Position numbers and translations under genes: made by a program. A model generated the notes under the pieces. It saw only the letters and a program-made list of their open reading frames with translations, searched no databases and had not been told where the DNA came from. DNA of 64,000 bases. Source: Nostoc sp. UHCC 0302. GTDB taxonomy: Bacteria; Cyanobacteriota; Cyanobacteriia; Cyanobacteriales; Nostocaceae. Shown here piece by piece: positions 1-8,647 of the stretch. The stretch is taken from contig NZ_CP151099.1 of NCBI RefSeq assembly GCF_038096175.1, forward strand, positions 2,110,501 through 2,174,500, read 5' to 3'. Each line of letters opens with the position of its first letter. The first letter of the stretch is position 1.

Positions 1-491
1 TTGAGTAGCTCTTCTCGCTCTTTTGATGTCGAGTTGTATGATACGGCAACACGAGGGTTAATTACTCCAGGCGGGACTTCCAAATGCAGATGTGTGCCAG
101 TACATTTGCCGGCGTGCAAAAATTTTTCATAGCCGACAGTCCGTGCTTGGATATGATAATTAGGGCGATCGCGCATCACTGGCATGATATGCAATGGATA
201 GCTAGACAGAGGATAAAGCCGTAAACCCATCTGTCGCGCTACAGCAAGCGCCAATTTGAGATTTTTAAGATAAACTCTTGCTAGTTCTGTACCACTATAG
301 GCAGGAGGTGTATTGATCTCCACCATACTCTTGACGAACTCAGGCACAAAGTAACTTGGGTTTAAACCTTGTGCTTGCGCCATTAAATGACAACCCTGCA
401 AAAACTCATCAGCGCGATCGCTCAGATGACCAACTTCATCTACCAGAAAAAACTCTTGTTCAAGACCGATACGACGCTTTACTACATCCAT
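1..491 (-). CDS. Glutamate-cysteine ligase family (GCS2-type carboxylate-amine ligase) protein, N-terminal part
   Basis: An open frame of 163 codons runs leftward from an ATG at 491 to the window edge, so the C-terminal part lies outside. The N-terminus reads MDVVKRRIGLEQEFFLVD, the beta-strand with acidic metal/ATP-site residues that opens GCS2-family ligases. It is followed by PEFVKSMVEINTPP and, near residue 140, TGTHLHLE, resembling the family's His-x-His element. Such enzymes join the glutamate gamma-carboxylate to cysteine or another amine. The usual cyanobacterial GshA starts differently, so this may be a paralogue with another amine substrate. No clear Shine-Dalgarno sequence precedes the ATG. 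Family assignment is fairly sure, substrate unknown. Confidence 0.7.
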   Translation of the reverse strand, partial: MDVVKRRIGLEQEFFLVDEVGHLSDRADEFLQGCHLMAQAQGLNPSYFVPEFVKSMVEINTPPAYSGTELARVYLKNLKLALAVARQMGLRLYPLSSYPLHIMPVMRDRPNYHIQARTVGYEKFLHAGKCTGTHLHLEVPPGVINPRVAVSYNSTSKEREELL

Positions 492-647
492 ATCGTTAAT
501 AAATGTCTAGCTTTGCTTCTAAGGATAAGCTGACACGGGGAACATACCCCTACTAGCATTTACAAAAATTTTTGCTATGGCTTTAAGATTGAGGACTAGG
601 AAAACATTCCGTCATTTTTCCACCCAATCCCTAATCCCCAGTCTTTT

Positions 648-1316
648 TTACTTGAGGTAATGCGTAAACCATTCACTCGCCAGTTGTGCTGCTGCTGCTA
701 ATGTACCTGGTTCTTCAAATAAATGGGTGGCTTCGGGAATAATCTCCAACCGTTTTAGCGATCGCAACTGTTCTAGTGCATCCTCATTCATTGCGATCAC
801 TGGCATATCGTAACCCCCAACAATCAACAATGTTGGCGCTTTGACATGAGGTAACACTGAACCAGCTAAATCCGGTCGTCCACCACGAGAGACAATAGCC
901 TGGACAACTTCTGGACGTTCTGTAGCGGCAACCAAGGCTGCGCCGGCTCCTGTACTAGCACCAAAGTAAGCAACTTTTAGGTGTCGGGTGTCTGAGTTAT
1001 GTACCAGCCAATCTGTAGCGCCAACTAACCGCGATGCCAACAAACCAATATCAAAGCGTAAATGTCTTGTCCGCAGGTCAATTTCTTCTTCTTCCAGAGT
1101 CAGTAAGTCAATTAATAAAGTTGCGAGTCCTGCCTGTTGTAAGACTCCAGCAACATAGCGATTGCGGGGGCTGTGACGGCTGCTACCACTGCCATGAGCA
1201 AATAAAACTATGCCCGTAGCACCCTCTGGAATCACTAAATTACCCTCTAAGTTAACCTCACCTGCTGTCACTGACACCAGATGTTCACGGGGGTGCTGTG
1301 TTAATGTTCTATCCAT
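648..1316 (-). CDS. Dienelactone-hydrolase-like alpha/beta hydrolase
   Basis: About 222 aa, cytosolic, with the alpha/beta-hydrolase order: strand-turn VLFAHGSGSS (oxyanion-hole region), nucleophile elbow GASTG with the catalytic Ser, a later GGYD carrying the acid, and the catalytic His in ATHLFEEPG near the C-terminus. The motif HGSGSSRHSPRN is typical of the small dienelactone-hydrolase-like branch often encoded near phosphoribosyltransferase or stress genes. The frame opens five codons earlier at 1331, but the ATG at 1316 is preserved behind GGAG at 9-nt spacing and is the likelier start. It is transcribed away from hsp20. Substrate unknown. Confidence 0.75.
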   Translation of the reverse strand: MDRTLTQHPREHLVSVTAGEVNLEGNLVIPEGATGIVLFAHGSGSSRHSPRNRYVAGVLQQAGLATLLIDLLTLEEEEIDLRTRHLRFDIGLLASRLVGATDWLVHNSDTRHLKVAYFGASTGAGAALVAATERPEVVQAIVSRGGRPDLAGSVLPHVKAPTLLIVGGYDMPVIAMNEDALEQLRSLKRLEIIPEATHLFEEPGTLAAAAQLASEWFTHYLK

Positions 1317-1764
1317 AAACTCAATCTCCATTTATGAGTCAAGTAGCTCACCTTTTGCCGCCTTGTTGTTTAGAATGTGAACTCTACTTTGAGGTTAGAA
1401 ACAAAATGTGAGGAAGACGTGAGGAATTTTTTAATCAAATGACCCAAAAACTTAGAAGATTAATCCAAGGAGTAGTTGAATAAGTTAATATTTCGGAAGA
1501 ATAACTCAGTTATTAGCCAATAACAAACCCATTGCGATCGCTTCGTCTAAATCAATAAAACAATATCAACCACTTCCTCACAAGTTCCTCAAATTTTTCT
1601 TTTAATTTAAAAATGGTGGCACAACTCTTTTGCAAACAAGAAAGATTCTGCCACCATCTCCCCAGTAGCTTGCTACATCCAGCCCACACTGAGGTTAAAG
1701 CTGCAAGGGTAGCAATCAAGTTGAAATATCAAGTTTTAAATTACGAATATTGGAGGCAAAGATT

Positions 1765-2232
1765 ATGCCGATTACTCGTTGGGAACCGTTTCAAGAAATT
1801 GAACGTTGGGAGCCTTTGCGGGAGATTGAGCATCTGCAACAACGGATGAACCGCCTGTTTGAGCGGATGATCCCCAGTGGGAATGGAGGAGTCTCTGCAC
1901 TTACCTTTATACCCTCCGCCGAAATGGAAGAAACTGCTGACGCAGTTAACCTCAGACTAGAAATTCCGGGACTAGAATCTAAAGATTTGAATGTGGAGGT
2001 TACTGAAGAATCTGTTTCGATCAGTGGCGAACGCAAGTCTGAAACCAAGATGGAAGAAAAAGGCATTATGCGCTCTGAATTCCGTTATGGCAAATTTGAG
2101 CGAATCATTCCGCTACCTGCTCACGTTCAAAACGACAAAGCGCAAGCTGAATACAAAAACGGTATTCTTACCCTCACCTTACCGAAGGTTGAAGGAGAGA
2201 AGAAAAAAGCCGTCAAGATTAACCTTAGTTAG
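1765..2232 (+). CDS. Small heat shock protein, Hsp20 family
   Basis: About 155 aa with a short N-terminal arm (MPITRWEPFQEIERWEP), an alpha-crystallin domain (roughly residues 45-140, with EIPGLESKDLNVEV and SGERKSE), the conserved AEYKNGILTLTLPK near the end, and a short basic tail. It acts as an ATP-independent holdase that keeps unfolding proteins soluble. The start is set by GGAGG at 1752-1756, just upstream of ATG 1765. A TTG at 1750 is in frame but overlaps that ribosome site and is unlikely to be used. The gene stands alone; the baeRF gene starts about 270 nt downstream. I saw no CIRCE-like inverted repeat just upstream. Confidence 0.92.
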   Translation: MPITRWEPFQEIERWEPLREIEHLQQRMNRLFERMIPSGNGGVSALTFIPSAEMEETADAVNLRLEIPGLESKDLNVEVTEESVSISGERKSETKMEEKGIMRSEFRYGKFERIIPLPAHVQNDKAQAEYKNGILTLTLPKVEGEKKKAVKINLS

Positions 2233-2504
2233 TTTGCTGCTGTAAAAGCAGGGAAACAGGGTGCGGGGATGAAATATCCTCCCGTCTGCCCCGTCCCTTT
2301 TTCCTCTTCGTCCAAGGGCGAAGAATTCACCGATATCTGTCACCGTATACAATTTTTTGTGCAACTTTCAATACTAGTATTTTCAAAACGGCAGAAGGAC
2401 TGGAAGTCAAATTGAGGACTGAAAAAACGCTCATACCAGCCAGTTCTGTAACCTAAATCTTCAAATCACAGCTCTACCCCTTCTCTGTAAAAGGAGGCAA
2501 ACGA

Positions 2505-3671
2505 ATGAAATTACTCTCTATTGTGGAACTCGAAACACTAGCAAAACAACCTAGAGAAGTCTGCGTATCTATTTTTCTACCAACTTGCCATGCAGGGGCA
2601 GACACACAACAGAATCCAATTCGGTTTAGGAATTTAATCCGAGAAGCTGAAGAACGCTTGATTGAAAGTGGTTGGCGCTCTGAAGATGCGAAAAACTTAC
2701 TCGCACCAGTCCAAGAAATAGATGAGTATGAATTTTGGCAACATCAGAGTGATGGTTTAGCAATCTTCCGCTCCCAGGACATGTTGCAGTATTACTCTCT
2801 ACCTATAGATTTTGAAGAATTAGCAATTGTTAGTAACTGTTTTTATCTTAAACCTCTATTTCCCCTCTTTAATAGCGATGGACACTTCTATATCCTTGCT
2901 ATCAGCCATAATCTGATTCGGCTATTAGAAGGCACACACCATCATATTGAAGAAATTGATCTGACTGGTGTGTTACCAAGTTTGGAAGAGGTATTGCGGT
3001 TTGAAGAACCAGAACGGCAAACCCCTTCCCATACAGGAACCCCAGGAGCAGTAAGTAGAAGACGCACCGCTCCTGGTGGAGTTACTGTATTTCATGGTCA
3101 TGGTGCAGGTGATGAGGATGAAAAGGAAAATCTCAGCATATACTTCCATCGGGTAAATGAGGCGTTGCAGGAGTTATTAAAAGAGGAACACGCTCCTTTA
3201 GTGCTGGCTGGAGTGGAATATCTGTTGCCGATTTATCGAGAGGCGAATACTTATGGTTATCTCCTAGATACTGGTATAACAGGGAATGCAGAACTACTGG
3301 CAGCAGAGGAATTACATACCCAAGCTTGGGAAATAGTGGAACCATTATTTTTACAAGCACAGCAAGAGGCGATCGCTCAATACAGGGAACTGCTAGGAAC
3401 TGGAAAAGCCTCCAGCCAAATTACGGAAACTATTCCGGCGGCTTGTCAGGGACGAGTTGACAAGTTAATTGTCGCTCTCGGTCAGCAGCAGTGGGGTACT
3501 TTTGACCCAGACACCCAAACGGTTCATGTGCATCCCAATGCAGAACCCAACGACGAAGAGTTATTAAATTTCGCTGCAACCCAGACTATCTTGAATGGCG
3601 GTATTGTCTATGCACTTGAGTCCGCAGATATGCCAGATAATACACCATTAGCTGCGGTATTTCGCTATTGA
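2505..3671 (+). CDS. baeRF family 3-like protein (bacterial archaeo-eukaryotic release-factor-related)
   Basis: The 388-aa protein starts MKLLSIVELETLAKQPRE with CVSIFLPT, then EFWQHQSDGLAIFRS, YFYILAISHNLIRL-type strands and, centrally, NLSIYFHRVNEALQELL followed by PLVLAGVEYLLPIY. This is the layout of bacterial proteins related to eRF1/Pelota. No GGQ peptide-release motif is present, so it is not a classical release factor. The family has been proposed to act on stalled or hibernating ribosomes; the exact role is unknown. The start is supported by a strong AAAGGAGG 8 nt upstream. It sits between hsp20 and DUF305, which would suit a stress role, but that is only context. Confidence 0.7.
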   Translation: MKLLSIVELETLAKQPREVCVSIFLPTCHAGADTQQNPIRFRNLIREAEERLIESGWRSEDAKNLLAPVQEIDEYEFWQHQSDGLAIFRSQDMLQYYSLPIDFEELAIVSNCFYLKPLFPLFNSDGHFYILAISHNLIRLLEGTHHHIEEIDLTGVLPSLEEVLRFEEPERQTPSHTGTPGAVSRRRTAPGGVTVFHGHGAGDEDEKENLSIYFHRVNEALQELLKEEHAPLVLAGVEYLLPIYREANTYGYLLDTGITGNAELLAAEELHTQAWEIVEPLFLQAQQEAIAQYRELLGTGKASSQITETIPAACQGRVDKLIVALGQQQWGTFDPDTQTVHVHPNAEPNDEELLNFAATQTILNGGIVYALESADMPDNTPLAAVFRY

Positions 3672-3771
3672 TGGAAAGTAGTTTTGTAGTAATGATCTTA
3701 GCTTTGTTTAATCACTCTGGGAAAAAAATAAGAGCTAATTTCCTAATTGTAAATAGCAAAGAAGTGAAGTT

Positions 3772-4488
3772 ATGAAGAACAAAAATTTGATTTATGGTCT
3801 TATAGGGTTATTGAACAGTAGTGTTGTTGGAGGATTCTTAATAATCAATAACACGCAAGCTCAGTCTCCAACTTTACAACATAATACTCATCATCCATCT
3901 TCTCAGGTTACTCCTTCCCAACAAGGGATGATGGGTGAGGTTGATCAGCATTTCATCACAATGATGATTCCTCACCATCAGCAAGCAGTGGAAATGGCTA
4001 ATTTAGCTTTAACGCGTGCTAAACATCCTGAAATCAAAAAACTAGCTCAAGCCATTAAAACATACCAATCCCGTGAAATTCAACAAATGCGAACTTGGTA
4101 TAAGGCATGGTATGGCAAAGAAGTGCCTGTTGCATCAATGTCTGGCATGAGAATGATGGGAGGACAGCACAGTATGAGCCAGGCTCAGAATCAAGGAATG
4201 ATGGCAATGTCTATGCATCATGATATGAGGGGCATGGATGTAGATTTAGAAACCTTGAAAAATACTCAAGACTTTGATCGGGAATTTATTAGCCAAATGA
4301 TTCCTCATCACCAAATGGCTGTGATGATGGCACGTATGGTTGCTAACAATAGTACACACCCTGAAGTTCGCAACTTAGCTCAGTCCATTATTAAAACTCA
4401 AACGGCTGAAATCACACAAATGCGGCAACTTTATCAGGCTTGGTATCAGCCTGCTCTTAGACAAAATCTCAGGAAGACAAAATTATGA
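3772..4488 (+). CDS. Exported DUF305 protein with two DUF305 repeats
   Basis: The 238-aa protein has an N-terminal hydrophobic signal segment (residues about 7-25) ending near TQAQS. Two DUF305 repeats follow, each with the signature FITMMIPHHQQAVEMA / FISQMIPHHQMAVMMA and a following LAxxIxxxQxxEIxQMR helix. The linker is rich in Met and His (MSGMRMMGGQHSMSQ), as in copper-handling DUF305 proteins. I therefore suggest periplasmic binding of copper or another soft metal; this is inferred. The stop overlaps the start of the UPF0182 gene as ATGA (4485-4488), so the two are translationally coupled. Confidence 0.85.
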   Translation: MKNKNLIYGLIGLLNSSVVGGFLIINNTQAQSPTLQHNTHHPSSQVTPSQQGMMGEVDQHFITMMIPHHQQAVEMANLALTRAKHPEIKKLAQAIKTYQSREIQQMRTWYKAWYGKEVPVASMSGMRMMGGQHSMSQAQNQGMMAMSMHHDMRGMDVDLETLKNTQDFDREFISQMIPHHQMAVMMARMVANNSTHPEVRNLAQSIIKTQTAEITQMRQLYQAWYQPALRQNLRKTKL

Positions 4489-7238
4489 AACTGAAACAGA
4501 GAGGCATTCTATTAATCATCTTGATTGCGATTGTTAGTGTGTCTCTATCTAAAACACTGGTGCATATTCTAACAGAAGTATGGTGGTTTGATACTGTCGG
4601 GTTTTCAGAAGTATTTTGGACAAGGTTAACTTGGCAAATTCTCACTTGGATTGTCACTTTTGCTTTCTACACGCTGTTTCTCTGGGTAAACTATCAGATT
4701 GCTATGCGCCACACGCGGCATAGTTCCTTTCGCTTTTTTGAAGACAGCGCATTGGTTGACTATGCCGATAAATTTGCCAATTTCCTAGCTTTAGTGTTGA
4801 TTTTGTTCATTGGGTTTGGTGCAGCGAGTGCTAGTACCTCTGCGTGGGAAACTATTCTTAAGTATCTGCATCCTACTAGTTTTAGCGATCGCGATCCGAT
4901 ATTTCAACAGGATATTGGCTTTTATGTCTTCCAGTTACCGCTTTATGAAGCTATTCGTAACTGGTTGTTATTCGCTTTTGTCTGGGGGCTGATAGTATCT
5001 TTTCTGGTTTACTTCCTCAAAGGCATTTTTACACTACGGCAGAACAATGGTCGAAATCCCCTCTATAGGAAAGCTAAAAACCATTTAAGTCTGCTATTGG
5101 CGGGAATTGCCACATTGATTGCCATTGATTTCTGGCTCAAACGTTACAGCCTGCTTTACTCAACCAATGGTGTTGTGTTTGGTGCTGGTTACACTGATGT
5201 CCATGCACGGTTGTTTGCCTACTGGGTGACAAGTATCATTGCGTTAGTAGTAGCAGTTCTGTTGCTTCTCTCGATTGGGCGGAGAAGTTTTGCTTTACCT
5301 ATGTTGGGGATTGTATTATTTTTTGTGGCTTTAGTATTGCTCAACGGTGTTTATCCTTGGTTTGTCCAACAATTCATCGTTGAACCGAACGAATTAACTA
5401 AAGAAAAGTCTTACATCGCCAACAATATTAAATTTACCCAGAATGCTTATCATTTGCATGACGTGCAGAAGCAAAACTATACAGCCGTAACCCAATTAAA
5501 TCGCCAAGTTTTGCAGTCAAATCAGCCAACTATCCGCAACATTCGCTTATGGGACTACCGCCCACTTTTGAGTACCTACCGCCAAATTCAAGAGATGCGC
5601 CTGTATTATCAATTTCAGAGTGTGGATGTAGATCGCTACACCCTGAATGGCAACTACCAACAGGTGATGCTATCGGGAAGGGAATTGGCTTATTCTCAGT
5701 TACCCCAAGAGGCTAAAACTTGGGTTAACCGACGTTTGAAATATACCCACGGCTACGGTTTGGTGATGAGCCCAGTTAATCAAGTCACCTCCGATGGTTT
5801 ACCGGAATTGTATATCAAAGATATTCCCCCCATCTCTAAGGTGGATCTACAGGTGAGCCAGCCGGCAATTTATTATGGCGAAAAAACTGATAACTATATT
5901 TTTACTGGTACAAAAACCCAAGAGTTTGACTATCCTTTAGGGGATGGGAATGCTTATACTAACTACAACGGCAAAGGTGGCGTACCAATACCAACGATGT
6001 GGCACAGGCTAGCTTATGCCTACGATTTAGGTAGCCTTCAGATTTTAATTTCCGATTACTTTAATCAACAGTCGCGTATCCATTACTACCGATTGCTTCA
6101 GGAAAGGGTAAGTCATGTTGCGCCATTTCTGCACTTGGATAGCGACCCTTACTTAGTAGTAATTGATGGTAGATTGCAGTGGATTTTAGACACTTATACA
6201 GTGAGCGATCGCTATCCCTATTCTGAACCAGTAGCCCAGACTATGAACGCCGCCGAAATTCTCAAAGGCGGAAATATTGAACAGATTTTACATCGTGATA
6301 TCAACTATCTCCGTAACTCAGTTAAGGTATTAGTTGATGCTTACGATGGCACAATGCGGTTTTTTATCGTCGATGAAGCCGATCCCGTACTCCGTACCTA
6401 CCAAAAGATTTTTCCTCACCTATTTGAATCCAACACGTCAATTCCATCTGAGGTGAAGAATCATTTTCGCTATCCGCAAGACCTGTTTAAAATCCAGGCG
6501 CAGATGTATCTTGTTTACCACATGAACGACCCAGAATTATTTTACAACCGGGAAGACTTGTGGCGCTTGCCCATCGAAACCTATGAAGGAAATGAACATA
6601 TCATGCAGCCTTACTACATGATTATGCGCTTACCAGGAGCAGCCAAGGAAGAATTTATCCAAATTTTACCGTTCACCCCTGCCAACAAAGACAATATGAT
6701 TGCCTGGATGGCGGCACATTCTAATAGCAAAGAGTACGGTAAGTTACTGTTATACGAATTTCCTAAGCAAAAACTTGTTTTTGGCCCTCGACAAATTGAG
6801 GCACGAATTGACCAGGAACCGCAAATTTCCCAGCAGTTTACTTTATGGAGTCAGGCAGGTTCTAAAGTGATTCGTGGAGATTTGTTAGTGATTCCTATTG
6901 ACCAGTCTTTACTCTATGTTGAACCAGTATATCTGCGGGCAGAACAGGGCGAGTTACCTGAACTGAAGCGGGTAATTGTTGCCTATGACAAAGCTGTGGT
7001 GATGGAAGAAACTTTAGAAAAATCTCTAGCAGCAATCTTCGGTGGTGTTCAGGAACAGGAGCAAGTACCTAGCCGCGTAACTGGAGAAGTTCCAAATCTG
7101 GCTAAGTCTGCTTTAGCTACTTATCAAAAAGCACAGGAGGCATTACGGCAGGGAAATTGGGCTGAGTATGGACGTTATCAGCAAGAATTGGAGGGAATTT
7201 TGCGGAAATTGAATCAGGGTAGTAATACTAATTCGTAA
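4485..7238 (+). CDS. UPF0182 family large membrane protein
   Basis: The 917-aa protein has seven or so membrane segments in the first 300 residues (for example LLIILIAIVSVSLS, FANFLALVLILFIGF, LLLAGIATLIAID), then a large extracytoplasmic region with EPNELTKEKSYIANNI, RNIRLWDYRPLL and a C-terminal coiled segment. These landmarks are typical of UPF0182, a conserved cyanobacterial/actinobacterial family of unknown function. Length matches the family. It overlaps the upstream DUF305 gene by 4 nt, forming a two-gene operon, so the two products may act together at the envelope. No catalytic motif was recognised. Confidence 0.9.
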   Translation: MKLKQRGILLIILIAIVSVSLSKTLVHILTEVWWFDTVGFSEVFWTRLTWQILTWIVTFAFYTLFLWVNYQIAMRHTRHSSFRFFEDSALVDYADKFANFLALVLILFIGFGAASASTSAWETILKYLHPTSFSDRDPIFQQDIGFYVFQLPLYEAIRNWLLFAFVWGLIVSFLVYFLKGIFTLRQNNGRNPLYRKAKNHLSLLLAGIATLIAIDFWLKRYSLLYSTNGVVFGAGYTDVHARLFAYWVTSIIALVVAVLLLLSIGRRSFALPMLGIVLFFVALVLLNGVYPWFVQQFIVEPNELTKEKSYIANNIKFTQNAYHLHDVQKQNYTAVTQLNRQVLQSNQPTIRNIRLWDYRPLLSTYRQIQEMRLYYQFQSVDVDRYTLNGNYQQVMLSGRELAYSQLPQEAKTWVNRRLKYTHGYGLVMSPVNQVTSDGLPELYIKDIPPISKVDLQVSQPAIYYGEKTDNYIFTGTKTQEFDYPLGDGNAYTNYNGKGGVPIPTMWHRLAYAYDLGSLQILISDYFNQQSRIHYYRLLQERVSHVAPFLHLDSDPYLVVIDGRLQWILDTYTVSDRYPYSEPVAQTMNAAEILKGGNIEQILHRDINYLRNSVKVLVDAYDGTMRFFIVDEADPVLRTYQKIFPHLFESNTSIPSEVKNHFRYPQDLFKIQAQMYLVYHMNDPELFYNREDLWRLPIETYEGNEHIMQPYYMIMRLPGAAKEEFIQILPFTPANKDNMIAWMAAHSNSKEYGKLLLYEFPKQKLVFGPRQIEARIDQEPQISQQFTLWSQAGSKVIRGDLLVIPIDQSLLYVEPVYLRAEQGELPELKRVIVAYDKAVVMEETLEKSLAAIFGGVQEQEQVPSRVTGEVPNLAKSALATYQKAQEALRQGNWAEYGRYQQELEGILRKLNQGSNTNS

Positions 7239-7285
7239 TTTGTAATTCGTAATACTACTACGCAGAAGCAAGCTACGTAATTCAA
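7229..7285. repeat. Dispersed AATTCGTAAT / GCAAGCTACG repeat
   Basis: Directly after the UPF0182 stop lie AATTCGTAATTTGTAATTCG and a segment with GAAGCAAGCTACGTAATTC. Related AATTCGTAAT blocks occur at 49056-49130, 54474-54502 and 58752-58806, always between genes. This is a typical Nostocales intergenic repeat. Confidence 0.7.
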
Positions 7286-7306
7286 AAAGTTGGTTTGATT
7301 GTTTTA

Positions 7307-7498
7307 TCAGACATCAATATTTATCTGTTCTATCTGTCTAGCGGCTTTATCCCATAGCTTGGCTGAAGTCTCATCTTGCCAATTATTTCGCAAATTTTCT
7401 GCTTTTTTATGACATATTCGCTCTAACATCTCTAAAATTGCAGCTAATGACAATTTATCGATTAACGTTTCTAAAATATCCATATATTCCTTGTGCAT
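7307..7498 (-). CDS. Small hypothetical protein (63 aa)
   Basis: A short frame starting MHKEYMDILETLIDKLSL and ending KAARQIEQINIDV. It is supported by AGGAGAT 9 nt upstream of the ATG and by a charged, helix-rich composition that looks like a real soluble protein rather than a frame shadow. The sequence resembles small conserved cyanobacterial proteins of unknown function. It has no membrane segment and no cysteine pair. It is transcribed toward the UPF0182 gene on the opposite strand. Confidence 0.6.
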   Translation of the reverse strand: MHKEYMDILETLIDKLSLAAILEMLERICHKKAENLRNNWQDETSAKLWDKAARQIEQINIDV

Positions 7499-7924
7499 AA
7501 CCTATATCTCCTGAGAGTTCTAAATATCTTATGACCATACAATCAGGAACCTCGTCTAGCCCCCAAGTGTTTCCAAAGAGAGGAACTTTGGCATCAAGAC
7601 AAAAGCGGGATCAGATTCTTTGATTATGCACTAAGTAAGCCTATGAAAAAATTTCAATGCATGTAAAGAAATATAAAACTAAGCAATTTGGTGCTTTAGT
7701 GTGCGGCATAATACACCATAAATTTTAATTTTATTAACATATTTTGACATATTGTTGACTACTTAATTATTATCTGGTAATAGCATTAAGAATTCTTACG
7801 TATAACCATCGAGATTCTGTTAGAATTAACAAGCTATCTAGTTTATTAGAAGCTCCAATTTAAAGCAGTTATTGCTGACAGATGAAAAACAAAAAAATGC
7901 CCATCCGTGCAATAAAACTATGTT
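7499..7924. other. AT-rich intergenic region, no gene seen
   Basis: Upstream of the 63-aa gene. I find no open frame with a ribosome site and no strong hairpin. It probably holds the promoter of the small gene and, on the other side, that of the structured region starting near 7925. Confidence 0.5.
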
Positions 7925-8170
7925 AATATATAAGTGAGATCGATCGCAGGGAACCTCCAACATAGATGAAACAAAGTGGCAACACCCTTTACTGAAAGTT
8001 AAGGTAAGAGTAAAGCCAAACCAGGATCTAGGAAGATGCGACTATGAGAGGTTCGAGTGAGGAGACTGCGAGACGTGTAAACCCAAGTTGGTTGTGGAGG
8101 AAACCTTTGTATAGAATAGACAGTGATAGCTGAAGGGTCTGGTTGCGAACAACTAGACCCTTCAGTTTAT
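7925..8170 (+). ncRNA. Candidate structured non-coding RNA ending in an intrinsic terminator
   Basis: About 245 nt of purine-rich, non-coding sequence with many short GAGG/GAAACC elements (for example GAGGTTCGAGTGAGGAGAC, GTGGAGGAAACC, AGACAGTGATAGCTG). It ends in a 16-bp hairpin followed by TTTATTTG. GC content is higher than in the flanks and no open frame explains it. A stand-alone small RNA or a relic of a group II intron domain are both possible; the purine-rich GAAACC style recalls the latter, but I cannot prove it. It abuts the 3' end of the rtcB remnant on the opposite strand. Confidence 0.4.
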
Positions 8171-8172
8171 TT
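8130..8172 (+). terminator. Strong Rho-independent terminator
   Basis: The 16-nt arm CTGAAGGGTCTGGTTG (8130-8145) pairs with 8150-8165 around a CGAA tetraloop, with one G-T wobble, and is followed by TTTATTTG. It may also help end transcripts of the rtcB remnant from the other side. Confidence 0.8.
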
Positions 8173-8191
8173 GTAAGCAAGCATTCAATAT

Positions 8192-8578
8192 TTATCCTTT
8201 GACAACAGCAACGGGATGCAGACGCGCTAATTTACTACCAATTCCCGCTTGGCTGATACCAATTCACGAAAATCTTGATACATATAAATTTCTCGTAGGG
8301 ACACGGCATTGCCCGTGTCCCTACCAAAGTATTTGTATCATTCTTAAAGTGAAATGATATGACTACATTTACTACTTGGCTGACATCTTTGTATGCTTGC
8401 GGTGCTTCCTCTGCTAAACCGGACATAGAACCAGCCCGAATGCTAATGCCTTCGTGTTCCAGTTCACCCTTGAGGCGATCGCCCCGAATTTCTCGCTTGG
8501 CTTGATGCCGACTCATCACCCGTCCTGCACCATAACAACTCGAACCAAAGGAAACTTTATGAACCCTTACCTCAAACT
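8192..8578 (-). pseudogene. rtcB: rtcB remnant (RNA ligase C-terminal part), broken by a MITE
   Basis: Read leftward from 8578, the frame gives [17 protein letters not shown] and then [20 protein letters not shown], the GAGR-x-MSR active-site region of RtcB, a GTP-dependent 3'-phosphate/5'-OH RNA ligase. [17 protein letters not shown] follows. A 103-bp element then intervenes, after which [18 protein letters not shown] and a stop complete a normal RtcB C-terminus. The N-terminal three quarters, including most metal ligands, are missing upstream where the ATPase gene now lies. The gene is therefore dead by 5' deletion as well as by the insertion. Confidence 0.85.
8257..8359. mobile_element. 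MITE (103 bp) inside the rtcB remnant, TGA target duplication
   Basis: The element starts TACCAATTCAC and ends with the complement of TATCATTTCAC; the similarity continues inward (TTGATACA / ATGATACA). Its centre is the hairpin GTAGGGACACGG...CCGTGTCCCTAC. It is flanked by TGA at 8254-8256 and 8360-8362. Removing it with one TGA restores the RtcB frame as [11 protein letters not shown], which supports these ends. Confidence 0.8.
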
Positions 8579-8647
8579 GTTATTTTTTGTATCCATCTAT
8601 TAGAAAAAAGTGGACGTTTTGAGAAGCGCTAGGGAGTTTAAAAATAT

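Noticed and set aside
7925-8170. Assigning the structured RNA to a group II intron
   Set aside because: No reverse transcriptase, no recognisable 5' GUGYG start and no domain V hairpin were found, so only a possible relic is noted.
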